Assembly (NCBI GenBank): GCA_033439765.1
Contig: JAULSN010000003.1
Span: 806,001-870,000 of the forward strand
Length of the DNA stretch: 64,000 bases
From: Lasiosphaeria ovina
Taxonomy: Eukaryota > Ascomycota > Sordariomycetes > Sordariales > Lasiosphaeriaceae
Direction: 5' to 3'
This document shows positions 42,201 to 50,800 of this stretch, piece after piece; position 1 is the stretch's first letter; each line of letters starts with the position of its first letter. Under the pieces are notes generated by a model that searched no databases, was not told where the DNA came from, and worked only from the letters and a program-made list of their open reading frames with translations. A program made the translations under genes and the position numbers.

Positions 42201-44297
42201 CAGCGCCGTGGCATTCGACATGGTGACTTTGGCGCCAAACCGCCCATATCCAAGGCCCGGCCAGTAGCACACACATCCTGGGTTGGAGATCCTCACAAGA
42301 TCTTGGTTTCCGTCTCCGGACATGTCTGCTAGGAATATCGAGTGCTCTGGGTCGGAGAAGAGCACCCTGGGTCCCTTGTCCTCGTCTTGGCCCAGGGGAA
42401 GGGTTTGCCCAGCGAGGAAGCCCTTTTCGCCGATGGACTCGTACCATACCATCCTCTCGCTCTCGGTGATGAGGATGTCTGCGAGTCCGTCGCCGGTCAA
42501 GTCGACAAGCTTTGCGTTGGCATCATTGAAGTTGATATTTGGGAATGATTGGAAGGTCCGGAAGGCCTCCCAGCCATCGCCCCCGGACCCTCTGGATCGC
42601 TCGTAATAGCCTGCTGTGCTCGCCGATGAAACGTTGACGACGTCGAGTTGGCCATTACCGTCCAGAGAGAGCAGCTGAAACGACTCTTGCAGCGACGCGT
42701 TAGGCTTCCGGGGAAGGACTACCGGCGCAAGAAACAAGGGTTCGAAATGAGCTTGGTTATCTCCCTCCGGCTGGACTTTATAGTTGTTTGCGCTGACATT
42801 CCGCTTGTAGTACCAAGCGCCATCCGACTCGAAGAGAACGCCGCTCAACCCCTCTCCGTCAAGATCAGTTGACTGGTATGATCCTGAGAAACCAATTGGT
42901 AGACCCTGAATGGCTTCTTCGCTCAGAGCCCGGACCGGTGTTGTTTCCAGCTCCTCCGGGGTTGGGAGTCGGCTGTACTCGAACTCGAGCGGCGGAAGTG
43001 TCTGCGACGCGTATGCTCGGGGCGGGTCACCATTGGAGGTGGGAGACAATAGGCGGTAACCAGTGCGGACAACCTTTGTGAGATAAGTAGTAATGGGGTT
43101 TTCGTCATATACAAACGTGGTTGAAGAGATCAAGCAGTCAGGCCGGCCCAGCTCGGTTGGGAAGTGATGGAACATGAGAATCCTTCGACACAGCCGATAC
43201 ATCCTCGTCTCAAACGCGGCCCTGTAATTTGACACGGGGTCTTGGCGGCACGGCCAGGTTCTGGACCCGTCATCGGCTGCCTTAGGATCTTCCGGGTCAT
43301 GTTCACCATAGTCCATGACGAGCTCGAACATCCACGTGTCGTCGGATAGTTGACGGGCATCGAACGGCTTCCAGGTGGAGAGATGCCGGTTGGGAACCCG
43401 GTTTCCGTACTTGACCGACTTTGCGTACAGATGGGCCCTTCGCGTCTCTGGTGTCCGGTTGGTCTCGTGGATGGCGTCGATGTCGACTTGGCTTGAATCC
43501 TCGCGCTTGTAGGTGTAGACGGCGCAGTTCCCCTTGGTGTCGTATGTCTGACACAGAAGCCAGCTGAAGATGCGCTTCCCGGCCTTGTTAGGCGCCGTGT
43601 CGTAGATGCGAGATGAATCATCCAGGCCGAACAGCGTGACCAGCCCGTCAGCGGCAGTGGACTTCCAGTAGACGTCGGTTGGGTCGGCCTCGTTGGTCCA
43701 CATCTCGATCCTCGCAAACTTGGACTCGACCCTGGGGGCAAATCTCTGGATTTTCCAGCCATCGCGGTGGTCGACATGCGCGACAAACTGCGGACCCCCC
43801 GGCCCGGCAATGGTGACCAGGGACCCGTTGTCGGCGGTGCGAAATCGCGGCACCAGATCCTCGGACCCGTTCATGATGAAGGTATCGCCATCGTCGTACC
43901 TGGGCAGGCCCTTGTCCGTCTTCCTCGTCACGGCACCAAACTCGAGGCTCCAGCCGATGCCCCAGGGGCTGTTCCCCGAGCTGCCCGAGTAGCTGAGCTG
44001 CAGATCTCCGGGGCCGTGACCCCCCCTGCCCGCCGTGGTCGGGATGGGCACCGAAGCTGTCGCCGTTCCGGTGGCCGGGTTCACCGACATTTTCTCGCCC
44101 ATGCCGCGAATCGCACCACCGCCCTTGGGCAGGCTGATGGCCGGGGCGGTTGGCCCTTGCTGGACGAATTTGTTGGTCTCATCGCCGCTTCCGCCGGCCT
44201 TGCTGCCCTTGCTGCCTTTGTCTTGATTCTGCGGCGGCTGCGGTGCTAGATTGTCGCTCCTCGCGAAACCCGTTTTTTTCTGGCTGCGGGGATCCAT
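36294..44297 (-). CDS. Tc toxin-complex TcB-TcC fusion protein (SpvB/Rhs)
   Basis: A single 2667-codon frame. The N-terminus is low complexity, then an SpvB-type domain begins near residue 55 (ISLPKGGGAIRGMGEK; GNSPWGIGWSLEFGAVTRKT). Integrin-like/VCBS calcium repeats (DLDGEG, DLTGDGLAD, DMSGDGNQD, DIDGNGTSD) span about 475-720. TcB middle domains follow, then Rhs/YD repeats from about 1250 (YDALKRV, YDTQGRRT, YDPIGRL, YVYDAGGRRIRK). The Rhs core end lies at about 2205-2270 (YRFANKERDQETGLYCYGQR; GRWVSSDPVG; LNLFCFVRCNP), where bacterial TcC proteins self-cleave to free a variable toxin. A tail of about 400 residues follows. In bacteria TcB plus TcC form a hollow cocoon that encloses the toxin and docks on TcA; here they are one polypeptide. 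The frame is intact. A candidate 90-nt intron lies in the tail (36687-36776). The gene is divergent from the TcA gene. Confidence 0.93.
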   Translation of the reverse strand: MDPRSQKKTGFARSDNLAPQPPQNQDKGSKGSKAGGSGDETNKFVQQGPTAPAISLPKGGGAIRGMGEKMSVNPATGTATASVPIPTTAGRGGHGPGDLQLSYSGSSGNSPWGIGWSLEFGAVTRKTDKGLPRYDDGDTFIMNGSEDLVPRFRTADNGSLVTIAGPGGPQFVAHVDHRDGWKIQRFAPRVESKFARIEMWTNEADPTDVYWKSTAADGLVTLFGLDDSSRIYDTAPNKAGKRIFSWLLCQTYDTKGNCAVYTYKREDSSQVDIDAIHETNRTPETRRAHLYAKSVKYGNRVPNRHLSTWKPFDARQLSDDTWMFELVMDYGEHDPEDPKAADDGSRTWPCRQDPVSNYRAAFETRMYRLCRRILMFHHFPTELGRPDCLISSTTFVYDENPITTYLTKVVRTGYRLLSPTSNGDPPRAYASQTLPPLEFEYSRLPTPEELETTPVRALSEEAIQGLPIGFSGSYQSTDLDGEGLSGVLFESDGAWYYKRNVSANNYKVQPEGDNQAHFEPLFLAPVVLPRKPNASLQESFQLLSLDGNGQLDVVNVSSASTAGYYERSRGSGGDGWEAFRTFQSFPNINFNDANAKLVDLTGDGLADILITESERMVWYESIGEKGFLAGQTLPLGQDEDKGPRVLFSDPEHSIFLADMSGDGNQDLVRISNPGCVCYWPGLGYGRFGAKVTMSNATALDRPDMFDPKRIRLVDIDGNGTSDMIYLGVDQVRVFRNQSGNSWSAPHVMTSVPGFDTLTSVQPMDLFGQGTMCLVWSMSGPSQARTPVYYVDLMNGTKPHLLMKSQNNLGAETRYTYTPSTEFYLNDEMAGRPWMTKIPFPVHCVSKIEVYDHVSRSRFVSKYAYRHGYYDGVEREFRGFAMAEQWDTEQHETLDQGISGPDEVVNWDAAFVGPPVYAKQFFHTGAYLDGEDLGVKLAKEFYGVSLGSEIATPTDFISARSLETSFPDSLSPDDMREACRALKGLPLRQEVYCQDGSPLSGIPFSISSHSYSSIYLQPKALNALHSMWISHPRDAIEVEYDREATDDPRITHTISLEQNRFAADTKSLSIAYGRTRSELTGHAKSAQEKTIVTYTEQDYTNFVDDDDGYVMSVPSENRAYELSGLLLPVGSRFFRLSELATNNFEVIRTLPEIPSEESGEQNAKWKRLLHRQRVFYRSNDLTATLALGTVQSQILTSHSESLAYTPGMLEKFQSGSGSLIQDITSTMRDAGYVHAVNDNHWWIPSGREFYHPDPETTAQQELTEARSHFFYSRRFENNLGYWTVVNQDDHNLLPIAVIDHLGNVTRGENDYRSLQPHTVTDINGNQTQVAFDASMRVVGSAVMGRPGEGLGDSLTQFASELFDQDRADFFQNPSQDNARRLLGTTSSRVIYDNDMFYRNPEQRSPAYEVTLAREKHVSDTGGSETRVRIKFTYSDGFGREIQQKTIQEPGPLRPGGPHVTSRWVGSSWKIFNNKGNQVQQFEPFFDDTHQFKFAKLEGVSSIILYDAAQRPAATLRPDHAWSKNVYRSWSQKIYDPGDVVLVSNPRTDGDVGILFGSLDPNLFMPSWYDARKNGAKGRNELDAATKSASYHDTPTITYADAMGRPFMTTIDNGPNGKYTEMSVLDIDGNKVRTIDSLGRTTQTSDYNLVGHCYHGTSMDTGETWTLCDAQHSSILDWTARGHRMRTEYDALKRVKAHFLTMPGASSGSELMVDHIIYGEEANLPPSANARGKHYRQYDQSGILTMPSYDFKGNLLVQEQQLCANYKSAIDWTTIADVPLEPEIHRSQSSYDALNRHVDGTSPDGTLTINEYNEAGFVERLRVNSRGDRDPSTNQLIFKEYVTNVDYDTQGRRTTISYGNGATSTYEYDEKTSNLTKIHTTGSSSTPIQSLSYTYDIISNVVHIDDAAQQAVFFRNQVADPGTDCSYDPIGRLIEYSGRERLGENSAPGPQDMATSGLGTVAPNAVGRYTETYTYDSANNILSVRHSGSQGTNPGWTRRYMYDDPSQLEPEKKSNNLTSTVVGNRTERYGYDGLEGRAGLMTSMSHLSAMTWDFRDNLASTVAQAVNGNITPETTYYVYDAGGRRIRKVTERQQSSDDPEAPPRKLKETLYLTGLDIYRKFAGNGTTITLERQTCKVTHGDKNVALIERRTISTADPDASNLPPERLDRYQLDDHLSSIQIELDDAGNPISYEEYSAYGTTTYSAMRTELNIDKRYRFANKERDQETGLYCYGQRYYASWLGRWVSSDPVGSGGDGLNLFCFVRCNPVRYRDAGGTESKDWRDDLSWFQRQALKVDDWVNEHPGVKGVVDNLEKRGEALMNLPKAVTQLAEKPAGEIVETLATGMVQFGKDTVKAVADTGKYGYKAFTEGGDENWHKFGHAATDVVLNGVDIGLMVAGGAGAVKGAVNMGRALKVGGEAALESAKATTKTLGTIMAEGTEMAPARGALALVGNGAVEGADLLETGNMMMRTAAKGVKTAASVGGKAYKATRKMQKLEAAIKKLETGSSKVRTLISKGKKKTHKGKAEESSGPQANMPKKLSKNYRYFKAGGELAEKAPITMEEALRKVGGRAKGLLKNARHHDAPQTLQKLFDALEYDNHAVTHVLNRRVHQLVHGMGGHFHDSNVLWAYKLAQADLRSLTSATLDAIRGEINATFGDVMTTAKKVSFK
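36687..36776 (-). other. Stop-free 90-nt candidate spliceosomal intron in the toxin tail
   Basis: On the minus strand the donor is GTACGT directly after an AAG codon, a perfect GCTAAC branch lies at 36704-36699, and the AG acceptor lies 12 nt beyond. Length is a multiple of three and no stop occurs, so both spliced and unspliced forms keep the frame. The 30 codons inside are Lys-rich and unlike the flanking helical text. Confidence 0.65.
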
Positions 44298-44880
44298 GAC
44301 TGCGGCCTGTGGGGGGGATCTGGCAAAGGCTCTCCGCCGCAGCAGAGGGGTTGATTGCGTCGATGGTTGACATGAAGCAATCCGCCCACGACAGCGTCAG
44401 GGACCTTCAGGCTGCCGAGTGTGGAGTTTGCGCAGTCGGGAACTCGTACTCGTAATCACGCGAATCGGGACACGGAGACGCAACGTATCGGAGTATTCGC
44501 GGATTGGTGAGGCTGAGTGGGTGCATGAGAAACAACCGCGTGATGGAAAAAGACCAAAGCGGGGAATCGACTAGTAAAAATCCAACCACCGCGCAACGAT
44601 GAAGCCTGCATGTCATATCACACATCACAGAAGCTGAATGCAAGGCAGATCATGATTGGACGCCGCTTCTTGGCGGAAATTGCCTAGCATACTGCAAGAG
44701 GAAAGAGCGACAAAAAGGGGTGGCGAGAAGGGAAATGCGGGGTTCACCGTGCTTTGGAAAGAGCAAGCCCGGGCAGGCTGCAGTTGAGTTCGACGCAAAC
44801 CACCCACATTCATCCTCTCCGGCCTCCTGCCTCCTGCCCCTCTGGCCTCACCTGGATGAGAAGAGCATGTACGCTGCCCG
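44298..44880. promoter_or_regulatory. Shared intergenic region of the divergent toxin-complex genes
   Basis: These 583 bp separate the two start codons (44297 minus, 44881 plus). If the internal TcA start at 45046 is used, the region is 748 bp. ATTGG at about 44655 is an inverted CCAAT pentamer. No strong TATA element is seen for either gene. The arrangement would allow co-regulation of both subunits. Confidence 0.5.
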
Positions 44881-47800
44881 ATGCTCTTGGCTCTCGTTGA
44901 TGGTTTGATTCGTTGCGTCATCGCAATCTCAGCCTACCTGTTCTGGCAGCTGTTTAAGCTCGGGGGACTTGTCCTTGCCCTACACATCCTCACGGCTCGC
45001 GCCTTCCGCCACGACCAGCAGCAAACAGCGCCGCGACTGCCCATCATGGCAAGTGGAAGCGGAAATGGAGAGGAAAATGGAGACAGCTTGCGTGACGCGC
45101 TGCAATCAGTGCATCCGCTGCAGGAAACATTGAGGGCCAACCCGTCCCGGGCCGAGTTTCTCTCCAAAGTCATCCCAGACGACCTCCGCAGCGCTTGGAA
45201 GATCCTGGTCTCGCCTGCGTCCGAAGACAGCTCCCATACTCTCACAGCAACCTCAGATGCAGCTGCCGCCGCAGTTGATATCCCGACACTCACTTCGCAG
45301 CTCGCGAGGATCAAGCTCGCAAACCACATCGCTGATCTCTCGGGCAAGAACAGCCTGCTCACCAGAGGCATCCTGGCTGATCCTGAGGCGAAAACCATAG
45401 ATGATGTCGCCCGTAAGTACAGCAAGGAACAAGTGGACTCTTTGCTGCACTCGGGTGACCACGAGGGGAAAGGACCCGACTCGTCCCGGGTCGCGAGGAT
45501 CGCACCGGATTCAGAGCGGTCCCTGGTCCCATTCCACCAAGCCCTGTACGATACCGCAACCACAGCCTACATCTGGGGAATGCTAGACCGAGGTGAGATC
45601 TTTGCCCCGGCCGCCGCCAGCGTGAGGCAGCTTTCTCTCGCTGCTTCAGAAACGCCATCCGCTATTCCCCCGGATCATCAAGACGTTGGTGTCGGACTTG
45701 GCAAAGTCCTCGCAAACAACCCAGGATTCAGCTTCCGATCCTCTTCTCTCAGTGCTATCACCGACAATGCCACGTCATTCGACGGGATATCGGAGCAGAC
45801 AAGGCCCAAGGTCGAGGAGGCACTGAGAGACCTCCAGAAGGCCCAGGCCTTGGCCCACATCCCCGAGGCCCTGCCAGTCCTTTTTCAAACAAAAATGTCG
45901 GCATTTCATGTGTCTCAGCAGCCCCAGGACCAGTTCGTGGCCAATTTTGGGCCCCATGTTGGCGGTGCTGCCGCGGCTGAGCGCATTCATGACCACGCCG
46001 TCCGCGTTGTCGCTCGCAACGACCACGCGCTAACGGTCGCTCTGCAAGCCGCGAGGGGCAGCGGTCTGGCAGCAATCGACGGCCCTCGCCGGTCGAGGGC
46101 CATTACCCAAGTCCCAGAGCAGATCAATCTCGAGAAGCTATTTGGGAGCTTGGACTACTGCGAATGCAGCGATTGCTCGTCGGTTGCCAGCCCGGCAGCC
46201 TACTACGTCGAGCTGCTGCAGTTCCTCCGGAATAACAACCTCAACCCTTCCTCCCCCTGGAAGCCTTGGACGGATTCGCCCAGTTATGATTGGTCCCCGC
46301 TGGATTACCTGTTCCGCAGACGTCCCGACTTGGCGTGTTTGGAGCTGACCTGTGCCAACTCCAACACGGTTCTGCCGTACATCGATCTGGCGAACGAGGT
46401 CATGGAGTCCTTCATTGTCCACCAAAAACGTTTCGCCGACTCTATTCTTGTGCCGAAACAATCCTGGATCGACATCTTCAACGCCAGTGACGCTGCCGAA
46501 GGGCGTGGAGGGAGCAGCGCGGAGCTTCTCGCCGTCCCCCAAAACGTAAACAAGACTGCCTACGAGATTCTGGACCGTGCCGTCTATCCCGCGGCCAGAC
46601 TGCCGTACAACCAGCCTCTCGATTCTATTCGCCAGTTCCTCGTCTTTCTTGCCACCAGCAGAGCAGAGGTTATGAAGTCGTTTCAAACCGTCTACCGCCC
46701 TCCGCTCAAGACGTCGGTTGACGACTGGGCCGAGGTGACATATCCCGGTCAGAGCTGCCCGCCCCCTCCGCCTTGCCCATCTTCTCACAAGGAGCATGGC
46801 TGCAACGGTTCGGATGATGAGCGCAGCGATGCGACTCGGGGCGGATACAGATCTGATGACCAAAGCGATAGCGGGGATGATAAATATGAGCGAGACCAAA
46901 GCGATGATTCCGAGCCAGAGACCAATGTCGGGTCCTTGACGCAACAGCCGCAGGCAGGTCGTCCTCTGACTGATTCTGAACGAGCCAGGTTGGCAGAATT
47001 GCACCAGGAGGCGGTTTCGCGAGCTATTGCGGCTGAAGAGCTCGGTATATCCCACGAGGAATACATCATCCTGACCAAGGAGGCCTTTTGGTCCAAGGCG
47101 CACTTCGACATCCGATACGGCCAAGAACTCGCCCCAGCGGTCTATCAGGAACGGATCGGTGTCAAAAACCCCTGGGAGTACTGGGGCCTGGACTACGCGT
47201 CCGTCGATGACATGCTAGACCTGGATGAAGATCGCCAATCAGGACTCGCCTTTGTCAAGAAACAGCTCCTGCCTCGAACCGGCGTGCAGTACTCGGATCT
47301 CGTGGATGCGATAAAGACGCGATTCATGAACCCGAACATGCCTCAGGGACGTGCCAAGGTCGTCATGGAGCGCATCCTCTTCAGCTACGAGTACCTTCTC
47401 TCGCTCGTGGTGCCCGGCGAGCGCCATACCAGACGACGGTTGAGAAAGATCATCCGACTTCTCGAGGACCCCACTTCGGATGAGCAGACTCTGTCAGATC
47501 TGTTGAAGGCTCGGCTCAAGCCGCTGACCTGCTGTGCCATGTTGTACAAGCACAACCGGGATCGAGAGCGCCATCACAACACGCTGGCTGCGATAACGTC
47601 GGACGTGCAGCAGCATGACGGGCTGCAGTTGGAAGGCAAGAAGGACAAGAAGCATTCGAAATGTCGCTGCGGCTGTGACAGCGAGCTGAAGAAGTGGGTT
47701 CTGTGCTATTTTGACCAAGTCGGCTCCATCGTTGTCCTGGACAACGGGGAGGGTTTGAAGATCCTGTTTGAAGGAGACATATTCAACCACATTCCTGAGC

Positions 47801-50800
47801 CGCAAGGCCCCAGTCTCGCCGTCACGACTTCTCGGAGAGCTCTTGGCCTGCAGCCTCCGGGAGACTACCTGCTTGGTCATATCCACAAGGATGGCCGCAT
47901 CACCGAGTCAGCCACATCCAGCACATTGATTGGCCATGTCGCCCTGAGCGGGATCGTCTATCTCACAGATGGCTCTCTGTTCATGAGTCAACACACCGGC
48001 GAGCAAATTATCATCAAGAAGACAGATCCAGCAACCGACAAATTCAGCGACGGACTCATTGATAAAGACTCCAAGCTCATTCTCTACGAAGATGGCCCTG
48101 ACAATGTGCCTCTGGACAGTCCGTGGACAACGGGCTATGACGACTGTGACCTGACGAAAGGTGAGTGAGAGAGATGTTTTGAAACCAGATACTCAAGACC
48201 GGACCTGACTCTAACACGCTCTCAGTTCGGCTTCGGCGGCTCAGCGGCAAGAGCGCTACCAAGCATGACTATGACAAGCTTCATCGATTCCTCAGGCTGT
48301 GGCGGAAGCTGGGCTGGACCATTGGCGAGACCGATGCTGCCATATCCGCCTTTGGCTCCGGTCTGCCCCCGTCGCCGTCGACACCAGCCCAGCCACAGGA
48401 TCCAAACAACGCCGAAAAAGATGACGACGTGGACTACAGCGACTTTCAACCGCCTTGCGACTGCGGAAAGTCCACTTGCCGCCATTGCCAGGGCGGCAAG
48501 TCGGGGAATAAATGCAAAAAGTGTGGAAAATACAAGCAGCAACCTGGATACGGAAAAGAGGCGGGAAGTGGCTGCAAATGCAAGCCTTCTAAAAAACCCG
48601 CATCCGCCCCAAAGCCAGATATCACGGCATATCTCATCACTCAAATCGCTGCCATAAAGAAGCTGGCCGACCTCACCTCACTGACCATCCTCCGGCTCCT
48701 TTCCTGGTGGACCACCATCGACACTTTTGGGCCAGACTCTCTGTATGCAAAGCTATTTCTCACTCATAATATGCTCGGTCTGGATCCCGTGTTTGCACCC
48801 GACCAAGATGGCAACTATTTGGTTCAGAGCCCGCCGCCCAAGATCTCCGAGCATCGGGCGATTCTGCTCGCCGCCTTCCAGCTCCGGCCCGCCGATCTCG
48901 ACGCATTCATTGCGCTTGCCGCTATCACCGATGACACCTTGAGCTTGGACAATGTCACCAAAATATACCGTCACTCTCTGCTCGCCAAGGTGCTCGGTGT
49001 TCGATCTGTCGATCTCGGGACCGTGCTCGCCACTTTCAAGCCCATGTCGCCGTGGCTCTCTGCTCAGTCGGCCGTGGACTTTGTCGAGCTTTGCACCAAA
49101 GTTACGACCGCCGGGTTCGAGTTCAAGCAGCTCACCTATGTCTTCCTGGACAAGGACGACGATCCCCTGCGCCCCGTTGGGCCAACCACGACAACAGCCA
49201 ATCGGCTGGCATCCTCGCTTTACACCGACCTCAAGGCGATTGATGCCAAATACACGCCTGTGTCGACCCTGGAAGACGCAACAGACAAGGCAGTCGAGTC
49301 TAACGCCCAGGTGCTGTTCAGCACCGACGCGGTTGCGCAGATTCTTGGGTTCCTCAATGGCACACGCGTTTACACGACAAACGCACCGCTGATGGACGGA
49401 TTGATCATCCCAGATGCCCTGAAAACGAAGTTGAAGTACGTTCCCGGGGACAAGCCGCGGGTCCAATCCGTCGGGCAGCTCACCGAAGACGATAAACTTC
49501 AGGCCAAGAGACTGGCAGCGGCTGGCTCGCCCAGCGAGAGCAAGTGGGTCGCAGCGATTGACCGGCTCTCCAAGCAGGCAGTGACCTTCCTCAAGAACTA
49601 CTTGGGGGGCATTTTCGACAACTTGACGGCAGCGGAAGGAGCCCTGACCGGGGGAGACGAGCCAAGCACCGACCCAGCTGATCCCAGCAAGGGAACGGCG
49701 GCAACGAAGCGCCTGTACTTCCTTGCCTCTTTCATCCCCTTTTTGAAAAAGCAACTGTCTGTCCAGACGGCTGTCGCGGCCATGGCTGGTCCCGCATCCT
49801 TGCCCAACGACATCACGGCGACCCTTCTGGAAGAGTTCCTCGTCATCGGCGGCGGCGCAGGCCCCGGGCAGCCTGCTACCAAGGCCCTGGATGCCGTTCT
49901 CGCCATCAAAGACGACCAGGTGTCGCCGGACGGCTGGCGAGGCCACCTCATGGTTTCTAGCACGCAGACGTACACGTTCCTGGCGAACAGCACCAAGGAT
50001 GATGACCAGCCAGCTGCCATGCTCATCGACGGGCAGGAATACGCCTTCACCAATCAGCAGGACGACCCCACCGATGTTTGGGTGGGCGGACCCATCAAGC
50101 TCTTTGGCGGAAAGCTTTACGAGCTGGTGGTGAGCGGCCAGCAGGCTACCAGCCTCATATGGATGACAGATTCCAGCGAGCCAACCGCCATACCATCGTC
50201 AAGTCTCATTCCGAGTCATGCGTCGGGTGGGATCAAAGCGGTGCTCAGCTTGCTCGTCAAGTCGTCATTCATCGTCAACAATTTCAAACTCAGCCTCGAT
50301 GAGGTGAGACACTTTGGTCACTGGGGAGACGCCGATTTTGCAGGATTCAGCTGGAACAAGATCGAGCTGGCGAGTTGGAAGCGGCTGAACGACTATGCCA
50401 TTCTCCGAGACAGCTTGCCCAAAGCCGCGAAGCCGCTGCTCCAACTGCTCAAGTGGGCCACATCTCCGTCACCGTCGCCGAAAGCGGAGGACGTTCCGGA
50501 CCAGATACACCAAGTCACGCTTTGGGAGCAGAGCGATATTTCCCAGCTCCTTCCACCCTCCGCCTTTGACCTGGCCAAGCAGACTGCGGCATTCCGGAAT
50601 GAGATTGCGCTGACCAAGATGCAAAAATCCCTGTCCGTGGCACGTCGTGTCGGCATAACTATCAGCAACCTGTTCCAGTGGGGGCACCCGCTCGTCCGCT
50701 ACTCCGACGCCGTTGCCATAGCGGAGAGCATCAAGACCGTCACGCGGTCTCGATATAGCCTCAGCGATTGGGAGAAGGCTATCAAGCCAACCTTTGACAC

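Noticed and set aside
48753..49946. A 397-codon minus-strand frame inside the TcA gene
   Set aside because: Mirror frame of conserved TcA coding sequence; no independent domain. The 328-codon minus frame at 46138-47124 is rejected for the same reason.
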